Source: Methylobacterium nonmethylotrophicum | GTDB taxonomy: Bacteria; Pseudomonadota; Alphaproteobacteria; Rhizobiales; Beijerinckiaceae | NCBI RefSeq assembly: GCF_004745635.1 | Contig: NZ_SRLB01000031.1 | Span: forward strand, 1 to 64,000 | Direction: 5' to 3' | Length of the DNA: 64,000 nucleotides | Part shown: positions 1 through 8,765 of the stretch, piece after piece | Position numbering within the stretch: the stretch's first letter is position 1 | Layout of the letters: each line of letters opens with the position of its first letter | Translations under genes and position numbers: made by a program | The notes under the pieces: generated by a model | What the model was told of the DNA's origin: nothing | Database searches by the model: none | What the model saw: the letters and a program-made list of their open reading frames with translations, nothing else

Positions 1-74
1 CCGACCTGCTGCTGGATGGCCTTCTCGCCCGGATGCCAGGGCGAGGACTTCGTGATGGTCGGACCGTCGCTCAT
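1..74 (-). CDS. pyridoxamine 5'-phosphate oxidase family protein, N-terminus only
   Basis: Only the first 24 residues lie in the window; the rest is to the left. The start ATG follows a good Shine-Dalgarno (GGGAGAG). The visible motif SSPWHPGEKAIQ resembles the start of FMN-binding, PNPOx-like split-barrel proteins. This rests on a short motif, so the family call is tentative. It heads the same strand as the GST gene to its right and could be transcribed with it. Confidence 0.5.
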   Translation of the reverse strand, partial: MSDGPTITKSSPWHPGEKAIQQQV

Positions 75-132
75 GATGCTCTCCCGTCCGGTTCGAGCGA
101 GCGCGCCTGGCGGCGCGACCGCACCCGCAAGG

Positions 133-750
133 TCACGCAGCGGCCGTGAGGCCGGCCGGCGTCTGGACGAAGGGAAGGAAGCCCGGCAGGGCCTCGATCC
201 GGCGCAGGTACCCGTTGACGTTGGCGTAGCCGGAGAGGTCGACGTTGCCCTCCGGCGCACGCGCCAGGTAGCTGTAGAGCGCCACGTCCGCGATGGTGGG
301 GTGTCGGCCAACCAGCCAGTCGCGCCCGGCGAGATGGGCCTCCAGGCGGCCCAGCAGCGTGTGCGCCCGGCCGATCACCTCCTCCGGATTGAACTTCGCG
401 CCGAACACGGTGACGAGGCGCGCGGCCGCCGGGCCGTAGGCGAGCTCGCCGGCCGCGACCGACAGCCAGCGCTGCACGGCAGCCTCACCCTCGGCGTCCT
501 CCGGCAGCCAGTCCGTGCGCCCAAGCTTCCGGGCCACGTAGACGAGGATGGCGTTCGAGTCCGAGACGACCGTCCCGTCATCGTAGAGGACCGGCACCTG
601 CCCGAACGGGTTGAGGGCGAGAAACTCAGGACGCTTGTGCGCGCCCGCCTTCAGGTCGACCTCGACCGCCTCGTGGGCCACGCCGAGCAGCGAGAGGAAC
701 AGGCGGGCCCGGTGCGCGTGGCCAGAGAGGGGATGATGGTAGAGCTTCAT
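133..750 (-). CDS. glutathione S-transferase family protein
   Basis: 205 aa, normal GST length. Residues 1-80 form the thioredoxin-like N-terminal domain, with MKLYHHPLSGHAHRAR at the start, the cis-proline segment NPFGQVPVL and the glutathione-contacting SDSNAILVY. The rest fits the all-helical C-terminal domain, with the conserved N-cap motif in PTIADVALYSYL. A cytosolic glutathione-conjugating or reducing enzyme is expected; the substrate is unknown. Ser9 is a candidate catalytic residue. It lies just upstream of the PNPOx-like gene and downstream of the YcaC-like hydrolase on the same strand. Confidence 0.9.
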   Translation of the reverse strand: MKLYHHPLSGHAHRARLFLSLLGVAHEAVEVDLKAGAHKRPEFLALNPFGQVPVLYDDGTVVSDSNAILVYVARKLGRTDWLPEDAEGEAAVQRWLSVAAGELAYGPAAARLVTVFGAKFNPEEVIGRAHTLLGRLEAHLAGRDWLVGRHPTIADVALYSYLARAPEGNVDLSGYANVNGYLRRIEALPGFLPFVQTPAGLTAAA

Positions 751-929
751 GACCGTGTTCCCTTAATTTCGGACCGGGCGAAGCCCCGAACCGCAGGGAC
801 AAGGTGCTCCGGTGGAAGCACGGCGAGAATGCTCGCGCTTGGCAGTTCATTGTTGTCGCGAGCGGAACAATCCAACGCGAGGGGAGCCGGTCGTCACCGT
901 GCGGTCGGTGCCCGGCCCCCTTCAAGCGG

Positions 930-1553
930 TTACGGCTGCCCCTTCGCGGCCAGGAAGCCGGCGTAGTTGTTGCCGGCGAAGGGCAGGTGGTCGCCCATCA
1001 GCTTCGCGTGCGCCTCGCCGGTGGCGGACTGCCAGTGGGCGAGGAGCTCGGCGCCGACGGCGACCCAGTTGATCGGCACGATGCCAGCCTGGACCATCCG
1101 GGTGATGGCCGCGTCCTCGACGAGCTTGCTCCAGGTGCCGGAGGCATCGACGACCGCGTAGACGTCGTATCCCGCATCCTTCGCCGACAGGGCCGCGAAG
1201 GCGACGCAGACGTCCGTCGAGATGCCCGCGATCAGGAGCTTCCTGCGGCCGGTCGCCTTCACGGCGGCGGCGAAGTCGGCGTTGTCGAAGGCGTTGATCT
1301 CGCCCGGCCGGTGCACGACGACTGCGTTCGGCAGGCCCTGCGCTACGATCGGCATGATCGGGCCGTTCGGGCCGTCCGAGGCGCTGGTCGTGATCACGGC
1401 CGGCAAGTCGTAGACCTGCGCGATAGTCACGAGCGCCTTCACGTTGTTCTGGAAATCCGCGGGCGACTGGGTCTGCACGCCGTTGGCGAGCCCGGTTTGA
1501 TGGTCGACAAACAGCACGGCGGCGTTCTCGGCGGTCAATCTCTCGTAGGACAT
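930..1553 (-). CDS. isochorismatase-like (YcaC-type) cysteine hydrolase
   Basis: 207 aa, close to the size of E. coli YcaC. Asp17 (LFVDHQ) and Cys116 (ISTDVCVAF) are the expected catalytic residues, and the RPGEINAFDN and VVDASGT segments are characteristic of the YcaC branch. The start was placed at the ATG with an AAGGAG Shine-Dalgarno; a longer in-frame start (1607) lacks one and adds an unconserved tail. The substrate is unknown for this branch. It is probably cytosolic and co-oriented with the GST gene, 179 nt away. Confidence 0.88.
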   Translation of the reverse strand: MSYERLTAENAAVLFVDHQTGLANGVQTQSPADFQNNVKALVTIAQVYDLPAVITTSASDGPNGPIMPIVAQGLPNAVVVHRPGEINAFDNADFAAAVKATGRRKLLIAGISTDVCVAFAALSAKDAGYDVYAVVDASGTWSKLVEDAAITRMVQAGIVPINWVAVGAELLAHWQSATGEAHAKLMGDHLPFAGNNYAGFLAAKGQP

Positions 1554-1690
1554 GACGTTCTCCTTCGGGTGGGGCGGCCTCGCTCCGGAACCGCCTGACA
1601 CCCCCAAGATGCCGTCCCATGTCCGGCGCCACTAGCCGCCTTTGCAGGCACTCTGCGTCCCTGAATGCGGGACGCAACGCCTCTCCGGGC

Positions 1691-2557
1691 TTACCGGCCG
1701 AGGCGCTCGATCAGCAACTCGATGAGAACCTGCACCTTGCGCGATGCGTGCTGCCCGGGCGGGCGCACGACGAACATGCCAATGGAAGGCAGGGCGTATC
1801 CCGGCATGACCGGCACCAGAGAGCCGGCTACCACGTAGGGCTCCGCGATGACGTCGGGCAGCGCGGTGATGCCCGCGCCCGCGGCTGTCGCCTCCGCGAT
1901 GGCCACCGCACTGTCGGCGCGGAAGCGGCCCGTCGGGCGGACCGGGAACGACTTGCCACCGGCGCTGAACGTCCAGGTCTCCGTGCCGATCATCACAGCC
2001 GGGTGTCCGGGCACATCATCCGGCGTCTCGGGCGCGCCGTGCGCGGCGACGTAGTCGGGGCTCGCGAACAGCCGAACCGAGAAGGACCCGATGCGGCGTG
2101 CGACTAGGTTCGAATCCGCAAGGTAGCCGACTCGGATGCCGCAGTCGAAGCCCTCCGTGACAAGGTCGACGTAGCGGTCGCTGTAGCGGCAGTTGATCTG
2201 CAGTTGGGGATGGCGGCGGGTGAGTTCGGCGATGGCCGGCGCGAAGTGCGTCGGGCCGAACGTGGAGGGCACGGCGACCCGCAGGAGGCCGCGGAGTGCG
2301 CCGCCGACCGAGACCGCCTCCAGGGCCGCGTCCACCTCGGCGCAAATCCGCGCGGCGTGCTCACGGAACGTCGTGCCCGCCTCGGTCAGGGCTGCGCCCC
2401 GGGTGGTGCGGGCGAGGAGCTGGGTGCCGATCTCGGCCTCCAGCCGCAGAAGCCGCCGGCTGACAATCGACTTCGCCATGTTGAGGCGGCGGGAGGCGGC
2501 CGAGACCCCTCCCGCGTCGGCGACCTCTACGAAGGTCCTCAGGTCGTCGACGTCCAT
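1691..2557 (-). CDS. LysR family transcriptional regulator
   Basis: 288 aa. Winged HTH at about residues 1-60 (MDVDDLRTFVEVADAGGVSAA), then the effector-binding domain from about residue 90 (LRVAVPSTFG). The start is the ATG just before the HTH; the in-frame extension to 2647 would add about 30 unrelated residues. It is divergent from the pirin gene with about 108 nt between them, so it probably controls that gene and perhaps the YcaC-like hydrolase on its own strand. The inducer is unknown. Confidence 0.92.
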   Translation of the reverse strand: MDVDDLRTFVEVADAGGVSAASRRLNMAKSIVSRRLLRLEAEIGTQLLARTTRGAALTEAGTTFREHAARICAEVDAALEAVSVGGALRGLLRVAVPSTFGPTHFAPAIAELTRRHPQLQINCRYSDRYVDLVTEGFDCGIRVGYLADSNLVARRIGSFSVRLFASPDYVAAHGAPETPDDVPGHPAVMIGTETWTFSAGGKSFPVRPTGRFRADSAVAIAEATAAGAGITALPDVIAEPYVVAGSLVPVMPGYALPSIGMFVVRPPGQHASRKVQVLIELLIERLGR

Positions 2558-2665
2558 CGCGTTCCGCTTCCCGGGACGGAGCTTACCCGGATCGGACGAT
2601 ACCGTCCCCGGCACGACGACGCTACGTTCCATGGAGGAGATGCCCACCGAGAAAGGACGACGACC

Positions 2666-3412
2666 ATGGACGTGACCAAGCTCAGACGCGGCGACCGCAT
2701 GGGTGACCCAACCCGTGGCTTCGCCGTCGAGATCATCCGTCCCGGGCTGAGCCTCGGCGGCGGAGATAGCGGCCTAGGCGCCATCGGCCGGATCGACCGC
2801 GCCACCGTGGCGCCCGGGCACGTCATCGGGATGCACCCGCACCGCGACGACGAAATCCTGACCTACGTCCGGGCCGGACGGATGCTCCACCGGGACACGG
2901 TCGGAAACGCGGAGGAGATCACGGCGACGCGCCTGATGATGATGAACGCCGGCCACACCTTCCAGCACGAGGAGTGCATGCTGGACCACGGCCCGGTCGA
3001 GGCACTGCAGATCTTTCTGCGACCGCGGGCGGCCGACCTCGGACCCAAGGTCCAGTTCCACGACTTCGGGGAGGTGTTGAGCCGTGGCAAGTGGCGCCTT
3101 ATCGCGGGGCCCAAGGGCGCGCCGCTGGAGGTCCGAGCCCAGGCATGGGTCTCCGACGCGCATGTTGCGGCCGGGGCAGCGTTGTCCCTGCCGCCGCTCC
3201 CGGCGCCCGATGCGGTTCGCCTGCTCCACGTCTTCGGCGGCGACGTTGAGGTCGGCGGCTTGACGCTGCGGGCGGGAGAGACGGCTTACCTGACCGCAGA
3301 AGAGGGGAGGGTGCAGGCCCGGTCCGACGCCGACCTGGTCCTGTTCGCGACCGATCCGGGCGCGCCGTTCTTCCGCGGTGGCATGTTCAGCGGGAACGTG
3401 CTCGCCGATTGA
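2666..3412 (+). CDS. pirin family bicupin protein
   Basis: 248 aa. The N-terminal cupin has the pirin metal-site pattern HPHRDDEI at about residues 56-63 and a second site around GHTFQHEE (about 101-108). The C-terminal half is a second cupin barrel. Some pirins (E. coli YhaK/YhhW type) have quercetinase activity; others act as redox cofactors. The ATG is preceded by AAAGGACGA and is divergent from the LysR gene, which suggests regulation by it. Confidence 0.9.
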   Translation: MDVTKLRRGDRMGDPTRGFAVEIIRPGLSLGGGDSGLGAIGRIDRATVAPGHVIGMHPHRDDEILTYVRAGRMLHRDTVGNAEEITATRLMMMNAGHTFQHEECMLDHGPVEALQIFLRPRAADLGPKVQFHDFGEVLSRGKWRLIAGPKGAPLEVRAQAWVSDAHVAAGAALSLPPLPAPDAVRLLHVFGGDVEVGGLTLRAGETAYLTAEEGRVQARSDADLVLFATDPGAPFFRGGMFSGNVLAD

Positions 3413-4033
3413 GGGCGCGGTCCGTGCGCCGACCGTGTCCCTTGAACGGCTTGTCGACCTCGACCGAGGATCGCGCTGCGCAAGGATGCGAACGGCAACG
3501 GCCGTTCGCGAGGCCCATGCGGGTCGTGAGTGAGACCCATGGTCTTCGACCGTCTAGTAAACCGGACTGCGATGCCTGCCAGCCGCAGTGTCCTCGTTGG
3601 TTACTAATATTCCCGAACCTGTTCATGTCATTGCCGCCGCTTTCAGGCCTGCTTCTGCCTTAGGGACGGAAAGTCGAAATAGCAGGGCAGCAGTTCGCAT
3701 GCCGCTTGGTCGGCTATGCGCCATAAACCGACCTTAGGTCGGCAGGCCCTGAACCGCCGCTCTCGACCCGTTGCGGTCCCTGGGAAGGTCCGCTTCCAGG
3801 CTGTTGACGCGGCAGAGGTCGACGACTGCGTTGGGTGGATTTCTGCTGATCCGCTTTCGGTCGGCAGCACGCAAGAGCAGACATCGCACCGCGCCTGCTT
3901 CCTACTGTCGACCGAAGACCGAGGGATGGTCGGCGGCGACTTCGACGGTTATCGCCTTCAGCTTCCAACGATCGGGGTACACATTGAGAGGCTAAATGTC
4001 GGGTAGGGCGGCTCAGGGGCGCCCGGTGTCCGA
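3413..4033. other. 621-bp stretch without a convincing gene
   Basis: No reading frame here has a recognisable product, a good ribosome site or codon use like the neighbours. The sequence is less GC-rich than the flanks. It lies between the convergent ends of the pirin gene and the ECF41 sigma gene. Parts (around 3840-3930) look like degenerate copies of the short palindromic intergenic elements common in Rhizobiales, but this cannot be shown here. Confidence 0.5.
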
Positions 4034-4939
4034 TTAGTGTGTCCGCGAGGTAGGGTCCGGTGCCACCGCGAGTGCCTGCGCGACGTGGCGGAGCTTGTCG
4101 GGATTGCGGGTGATGTAGATCGCGGTGATCCGGCCGTCCTCAATGGCGAGCGCAGTGGTTTGGAGAACGTCGCCGCGTTCACGGCTGATATAGCCGGGCA
4201 AGCCGTCGATCCAGACGGGTTCGAGCATCTGCGCCCAGCCTCGACCCCATTTGCGCCGCACACCCTCGAACATGCGCAGGAGGCGGTCCAATCCGGTGAT
4301 GGGGTTGATGAAGGCCAAAACCTTTCCGCCGCCATCCGAGCGCAGCACCGCGTTCTCGGCGAGAAGAGTACGCAGCGCTGCGGTGTCGCCGCTGGTGGAT
4401 GCCGCGAAGAAGGCCCGTGCGATCCGCTCGCCCTCTTCGCGCTCTACGGGGAAGCGCGGACGCGCAGCCTCCACGTTCCTCCGTGCCCGGACGGCGAGTT
4501 GGCGCACAGCCGCTGCCTCCCGGTCGAGCGTGTCCGCCACCTCGTCGAGCGGCACGCCGAAGACGTCGTGGAGGAGAAATGCCGCCCTCTCGAGCGGCGA
4601 CAGGCGCTCCAGCGCCATCATCAGCGTCAGCGTCAGGTCATCTTTGTCCAGCCCATCCTCCTCGTTCTCGACGAGCGGCTCGGGCAGCCAAGCGCCGACG
4701 TAGGTCTCCCGGCGGGCGCGGGCCGACTTCATCTCGTCGAGGCAGAGGCGCGTAACGATGCGCGCGAGGAACGGATAGGGAGCAGAGACCTTCGTCTGGT
4801 CCACCGCCACCCAGCGCAGCCAGGCATTCTGCACGACATCCTCCGCTTCGCTGCGCGAGCCAAGCATGCGGTAGGCGATGCGCAACAGCCGCGCGCGATG
4901 GGACTCGAACGTCGTTGTGGCGATTTCGGCCTGCGACAT
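4034..4939 (-). CDS. ECF41-type RNA polymerase sigma factor with C-terminal SnoaL-like domain
   Basis: 301 aa. Sigma region 2 spans about 10-78 and region 4 about 105-155; a SnoaL-like extension fills about 165-295. The ECF41 signatures are all visible: WLPEPL (84-89), DGGGKV (202-207), DGLPG (245-249) and the NP..KL motif near 279. In this family the fused C-terminal domain replaces an anti-sigma factor and tunes activity. The start follows GAGGAA; a longer frame to 4987 has no site. It sits at the end of a cluster with cupin, NmrA-like and CMD genes, the classic ECF41 context. Confidence 0.93.
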   Translation of the reverse strand: MSQAEIATTTFESHRARLLRIAYRMLGSRSEAEDVVQNAWLRWVAVDQTKVSAPYPFLARIVTRLCLDEMKSARARRETYVGAWLPEPLVENEEDGLDKDDLTLTLMMALERLSPLERAAFLLHDVFGVPLDEVADTLDREAAAVRQLAVRARRNVEAARPRFPVEREEGERIARAFFAASTSGDTAALRTLLAENAVLRSDGGGKVLAFINPITGLDRLLRMFEGVRRKWGRGWAQMLEPVWIDGLPGYISRERGDVLQTTALAIEDGRITAIYITRNPDKLRHVAQALAVAPDPTSRTH

Positions 4940-5037
4940 GGACCGTTCCTCGTAAACGAAGCCGGTTGAGCGAATGTGGACGACCATCGGCTATCCTTGC
5001 CGCCTTGAACAGCTGAGTTACCGCGCCGCCGACGCTG

Positions 5038-5454
5038 CTAGTGCCTGTCCGGGGTCGTCAACACCCGATCAGCCGTGTCCACGACGAAGACGGCGAGGAG
5101 CTTGGAGGGCTCGACGTCGCTGGCATTAGCGCTGACACCGTGGTGATCACCTGGCATTTCGACAAAGCTCTCGCCGACGCGGAAGACTTTCTCCGGGCCG
5201 TCGTTGATCCGGCTGCGCACCGCGCCCTCGATCACAGTTGCCGTGATGAAGGCAGATGCGGCGTGGGTGTGGGACGGTGAGGATCCGCCGGGACCGTACT
5301 CGACGAGGACGCCGCGCAGGCTCTTGCCGGGCACCGAAGGTAGTGGATGGTCGAAGATCGTCGTGACGCGGGCCTCGCCCCTCGCAACATCGGCCGCCAT
5401 CGCAGGAACGGCGGAGAAGGCAACGAGGGTGCCCAGCAGAAATGCTCTGAACAT
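5038..5454 (-). CDS. exported cupin-domain protein
   Basis: 138 aa with a clear signal peptide (hydrophobic 4-18, likely cut after AMA at about residue 21). A single cupin barrel follows, with the metal-binding pattern HTHAASAF and a later MPGDHHGVS. It is probably a periplasmic small beta-barrel enzyme or binding protein of unknown substrate. It lies 41 nt downstream of the NmrA-like gene and 98 nt upstream of the sigma gene, so it probably shares their transcript. Confidence 0.85.
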   Translation of the reverse strand: MFRAFLLGTLVAFSAVPAMAADVARGEARVTTIFDHPLPSVPGKSLRGVLVEYGPGGSSPSHTHAASAFITATVIEGAVRSRINDGPEKVFRVGESFVEMPGDHHGVSANASDVEPSKLLAVFVVDTADRVLTTPDRH

Positions 5455-5495
5455 GGAAGGGGTCTTTCTTCGTGGATGAGGAGACGCGCAGCGGT

Positions 5496-6245
5496 TCAGG
5501 CAGCAGCGAGCCAGCTCTCGAACCGCGTCGGCCCGAGCCGCGCCGCTTTCGCGTGCTCGGGAACGAGCGACCCCTTGTCGAGCGCAGCGCCGAAGTAGCG
5601 CGCCGCCCTGTCGGCCAGCACCTCCCGACGGTCGCCGGTGGATGCGATCGAGTGGGCGACGAAGTCACGGAACGGCAGGCGGTCCGGCCCGGCGATCTCG
5701 ATCGTCGTGTTGCGGGGAGGAGCAGGCGCGACATCGGCGAGCGCTGCGGCTACATCGGCGGCGGCGATCGGCTGGAAGTCGGCATCGGGAACAATGATGC
5801 GGTCTCCTACGACGGACGCCCGGGCAATCGTCGCGACGAACTCGAAGAATTGCGTCGCCCGGACGATGGTGTAGGGAAGGCCAGACGTCGCGATCAATCG
5901 TTCCTGCGCGACCTTCGCGAGGAAGTACCCGTTCCCCGCCAGGCGGTCCGTGCCGACGATGGATAGGGCAACGTGATGTTTCACACTCGCCTCGCGCTCC
6001 GCGGCGAGGAGGTTACGGCCAGAGCGCTCGAAGAAGTCGAGCACCGCCGCGTCCTCGAAGGACGGAGAGTTCGACACGTCAACGACGACTTCGGCTCCGG
6101 CAAGAACCCTGGCCAAGCCTTCGCCCGTCAGCGCATTCACCCCGCTGCTCGGCGAGGCCGCAATAGCCTCATGTCCTTGTCGCGACAGTTCGGCCGTCAG
6201 ATGCCTGCCGATGAGGCCGCTTCCGCCCATCACCACGATCTTCAT
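5496..6245 (-). CDS. NmrA/SDR-like NAD(P)-binding oxidoreductase
   Basis: 249 aa. The N-terminus MKIVVMGGSGLIGRHL contains the GxxGxxG dinucleotide-binding loop. The rest fits atypical NAD(P)H-binding proteins of the NmrA/epimerase group, without the classic YxxxK being obvious. The start was placed at the ATG with GGAGA upstream rather than the longer frame to 6344, because a predicted ECF41 promoter (6316-6343) lies just inside that extension. Oxidoreductases and epimerases of this type are known ECF41 targets. Confidence 0.88.
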   Translation of the reverse strand: MKIVVMGGSGLIGRHLTAELSRQGHEAIAASPSSGVNALTGEGLARVLAGAEVVVDVSNSPSFEDAAVLDFFERSGRNLLAAEREASVKHHVALSIVGTDRLAGNGYFLAKVAQERLIATSGLPYTIVRATQFFEFVATIARASVVGDRIIVPDADFQPIAAADVAAALADVAPAPPRNTTIEIAGPDRLPFRDFVAHSIASTGDRREVLADRAARYFGAALDKGSLVPEHAKAARLGPTRFESWLAAA

Positions 6246-6315
6246 GATACCCGTCTCCTTGCTCGAGAACGGACGGCGCGGCTCCTTGCCGCTCTCAGGC
6301 GTCCGTCGAACAAAT

Positions 6316-6343
6316 GACGAGGCAGGGTGGGCCCGATGTGACA
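6316..6343 (-). promoter_or_regulatory. predicted ECF41-dependent promoter for the NmrA-cupin-sigma genes
   Basis: Read on the minus strand, TGTCACA (6337-6343) is followed after 17 nt by CGTC (6316-6319). This is the bipartite -35/-10 pattern established for ECF41 sigma factors. It lies about 70 nt upstream of the NmrA-like start. The site before the CMD gene matches in the same flanking bases (CATGTCACA and CTCGTCAT). Confidence 0.8.
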
Positions 6344-6453
6344 TGCCCCGGAAAAAATCGGCGACATGAAACGTGGAGCCGGCGCCGGGGATCGATTGAC
6401 ATCCGCGGGAAAGGGACGGCGCTGGCGCCGCCCCTGACAGAGCGCAGAACCGA

Positions 6454-6909
6454 CTAGGTTTTCACCTGGACCGGGAGGCGGAAGGGTGCGCCGAGGCGGT
6501 TGAACGCGTTCATCGCCGCGATGGTGATCGTCAGATCGACGAGATCCTTCGGCGCGAAGGCCTCGCTTGCGGCCGCATAGGCCTCATCGGAAGCATGCGT
6601 CTCGCTGACCAGCGTGACTTCCTCCGCCCACGCGAGCGCGGCGCGGTATTGGTCAGGAAACAGGTGGGGCACCTCTGCCCAGACCGGAACCAAGGCGACC
6701 TTCTCGAACGGCATCGTCTTAAGGAGATCCCGGGTGTGCAAGTCGATGCAGTGCGCACAGCCATTGATCTGCGATACTCGCAGGAAGACGAGATGGATCA
6801 TCTCATGGGGTAGGCCGGTGGCAGTGGTGATGTAGTGATGAATGCCATAAAGCGCTTTGGCCCCCTGCGGGGCCACCTCGTTCCAGACCAGTCGCTTGAT
6901 CTCGCTCAT
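6454..6909 (-). CDS. carboxymuconolactone decarboxylase / AhpD-like peroxidase
   Basis: 151 aa. The AhpD-type redox motif is present: GCAHC with Cys51 and Cys54, then His58. The family includes alkylhydroperoxidases that reduce peroxides through the CxxC pair. ECF41 sigma genes are very often next to such genes. Start at an ATG preceded by AAGGACGA; the longer frame to 6996 would run through the predicted promoter. Likely the main target of the adjacent sigma factor, in peroxide or electrophile defence (inference). Confidence 0.92.
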   Translation of the reverse strand: MSEIKRLVWNEVAPQGAKALYGIHHYITTATGLPHEMIHLVFLRVSQINGCAHCIDLHTRDLLKTMPFEKVALVPVWAEVPHLFPDQYRAALAWAEEVTLVSETHASDEAYAAASEAFAPKDLVDLTITIAAMNAFNRLGAPFRLPVQVKT

Positions 6910-6956
6910 GTCTCGTCCTTGTGCTCGGAGCGCCGGAGACCGACGTTCGAAGCCAT

Positions 6957-6983
6957 GACGAGCCAAGCGATCCGGGTGTGACA
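6957..6983 (-). promoter_or_regulatory. predicted ECF41-dependent promoter for the CMD gene
   Basis: On the minus strand TGTCACA (6977-6983), a 16-nt spacer and CGTC (6957-6960). The -10 lies 47 nt before the CMD start codon. It matches the ECF41 consensus and the second copy at 6316-6343, including the flanking GCATGTCACA and CTCGTCATG. Confidence 0.82.
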
Positions 6984-7182
6984 TGCGATGCCGCATTCTC
7001 TCACAAAGCGGATCATCTCACGCCGAGAGTATCTACACCCGCTTCCAAGCGGGCCGGGCAAGTCGATTGATGACCGACATGAGGCGGAAAAGGAACGTCC
7101 GCTATCGGGCAGCGGGGTAGGGTCCGCTCCCCACCCCATGCGGTCGTTCAAAGGTGGCGGTTTGAGCGTCGGCTATGGGTGC

Positions 7183-7200
7183 AGGCTGTGTGAGAACGCG
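7183..7200 (+). repeat. IS1182 left terminal inverted repeat
   Basis: Outer end AGGCTGTGTG, 17 of 18 positions matching the right end at 8748-8765 in inverse orientation. Confidence 0.9.
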
Positions 7201-7259
7201 GTTTTGGTGGCTGGGTAGGTGAGTGAGCCCTTGCAGCGAACTCGCGTGCACGGGTCGGC

Positions 7260-8708
7260 TCACGCCCGGATCGCCGAGATCAGCGCTCCAACCCCGACGA
7301 TCCGGATCATCCGCTTCATGTTGTAGGCCAGAACCTGCAAGCTCATCTCGGTTCTGAGCTTTGCCAGCGTACGGGTCAGGAAGTGGGTCGCCCCCATCCA
7401 GGCCTTCAGCGTGCCGAACGGATGCTCCACGGTCTGGCGACGGATCAGCATTGCGTCCGGCATCCGGTCGAGCCGCTCCTGCATCGCATCGAGCACGCCC
7501 TCGTGCACCCAGCGCTTGACCCGTCTCGTCTTCGCAGGTGTGCAGCGGGGTTTGAGCGGGCAGCCCGCGCAAGCCGCCGGGTTACGGTAGTGGTCCATCG
7601 CGTCATCCTCGGCCCGGCGGTCGAACCGGGCCACCCCCTTGGTCAGGTGCTGGCCGGCAGGGCAGGTGTAGTGGTCCTTCTCGGCGTCGTAGATGAAGTC
7701 TTGTCCTGTAAAGAGGCCGAGCTTGGCGTGGCCCGAGGTGAGGGTCTTGGGTACGCACGGCAGCAGGCCACTGCCTTCGCACGCCAGAACTTGATCCCCG
7801 TTGAGGTAGCCCCGGTCAGCCAGCACCGTGAGCGTGGTGCATCCCGTCGCCTCTTGGGCCAGGAGTCCCATCGGAACGAGCTGGGCGCGGTCGCTGCCGA
7901 CGTTGGTCACGGCGTGAGCGACGATCAGATGATGCTCGGCATCGACCGCCGCCTGAACGTTGTAGCCGACGATCCCGGTTCCCTTGCCGCTGGTGGCCAT
8001 CGAGCGGGCATCGGGGTCGGTCAACGAGACCTGCTGGTCGGGTGCCTCCTCGACCTGCTGGCGCATCGCCTGAAGGTCCTTCATCTGCTCGCGCAAAGCC
8101 GTGATCTTCTCGGTGAGCCGTGTTGTTCGTGCCTCGGCGACGTCACTCGGCTGGCGGTCGGCCCGGTCCAAGGCTGCGAGATAGCGGGCGACGCTCGCCT
8201 CGACCTGAGCCAGGCGTGCCGCGACCTTGGCGACCGTGAAGTTTTTGTCGCGATTGTTGACCGCCTTGAACTTGCTGCCGTCGATCGCGACCACCGCCTT
8301 GCTGAACTGGTTCAGGCGACGGCACAGGACGACGAACTGTGCGCAGGTGGCCTGGATCGCCGGTCCATTGTTCTTGCGGAAGTCGGCCAGGGTCTTGAAG
8401 TCGGGCATCAGTCGGCCAGTCAGCCACATCAACTCGATGTTGCGCTGGGTCTCGCGTTCGAGACGGCGGCTCGAGGGTACGCGGTTGAGGTAGCCGTAGA
8501 GGTAGATCTTGAGCAGCGTCGCCGGATCGTAGGCTGGACGGCCGGTCGCCTCGGGCACGGCTCTGGCAAACCCGAGGGTAGCGAGATCAAGCTCGTCGAC
8601 GAAGACATCGACGAGGCGGACCGGGTTGTCCGCCGCCACATAATCATCGAGGCAGTCGGGCAGGAGCGTGCTCTGACGACGATCCTCACCGGCGATGAAG
8701 CGGGCCAT
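7260..8708 (-). CDS. IS1182-family DDE transposase
   Basis: 482 aa, full length for the family. N-terminal helical DNA-binding part (DPATLLKIYLYGYLNRVPSSR), then the catalytic acids: Asp in VAIDGSKFKAVNN, Asp in LADRGYLNGDQ and Glu in QTVEHPFGTLKAWMG. A cysteine-rich insert (CAGCPLKPRC) precedes the Glu, as is usual in IS1182. The frame is intact, so the element could still be active. Confidence 0.95.
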   Translation of the reverse strand: MARFIAGEDRRQSTLLPDCLDDYVAADNPVRLVDVFVDELDLATLGFARAVPEATGRPAYDPATLLKIYLYGYLNRVPSSRRLERETQRNIELMWLTGRLMPDFKTLADFRKNNGPAIQATCAQFVVLCRRLNQFSKAVVAIDGSKFKAVNNRDKNFTVAKVAARLAQVEASVARYLAALDRADRQPSDVAEARTTRLTEKITALREQMKDLQAMRQQVEEAPDQQVSLTDPDARSMATSGKGTGIVGYNVQAAVDAEHHLIVAHAVTNVGSDRAQLVPMGLLAQEATGCTTLTVLADRGYLNGDQVLACEGSGLLPCVPKTLTSGHAKLGLFTGQDFIYDAEKDHYTCPAGQHLTKGVARFDRRAEDDAMDHYRNPAACAGCPLKPRCTPAKTRRVKRWVHEGVLDAMQERLDRMPDAMLIRRQTVEHPFGTLKAWMGATHFLTRTLAKLRTEMSLQVLAYNMKRMIRIVGVGALISAIRA

Positions 8709-8747
8709 CCCGACCTCCTCAGATCGGCGACAACCTTAGCAGATCAG

Positions 8748-8765
8748 CGCGTTTTCACACAGCCT
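8748..8765 (-). repeat. IS1182 right terminal inverted repeat
   Basis: Mirror of 7183-7200 with one mismatch; its last base is the element boundary. Confidence 0.9.

Larger units (their letters stand above)
7183..8765 (-). mobile_element. IS1182-family insertion sequence
   Basis: 1583 bp bounded by 18-bp terminal inverted repeats (AGGCTGTGTGAGAACGCG at the left, AGGCTGTGTGAAAACGCG read inward at the right; one mismatch). It holds one transposase gene. No target duplication is visible. The right end abuts an open phage-type frame that lacks its 5' part, so this insertion, perhaps with an adjacent deletion, marks the present left edge of the integrated element. Confidence 0.9.

Noticed and set aside
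3714..4006. Frames of 84-96 residues on both strands in the gap
   Set aside because: No ribosome site, no family resemblance, both strands equally open, composition unlike coding DNA here.
7080..7160. Dispersed palindromic element left of IS1182
   Set aside because: Some resemblance to degenerate intergenic units, but no clear inverted repeat or second copy in the window.
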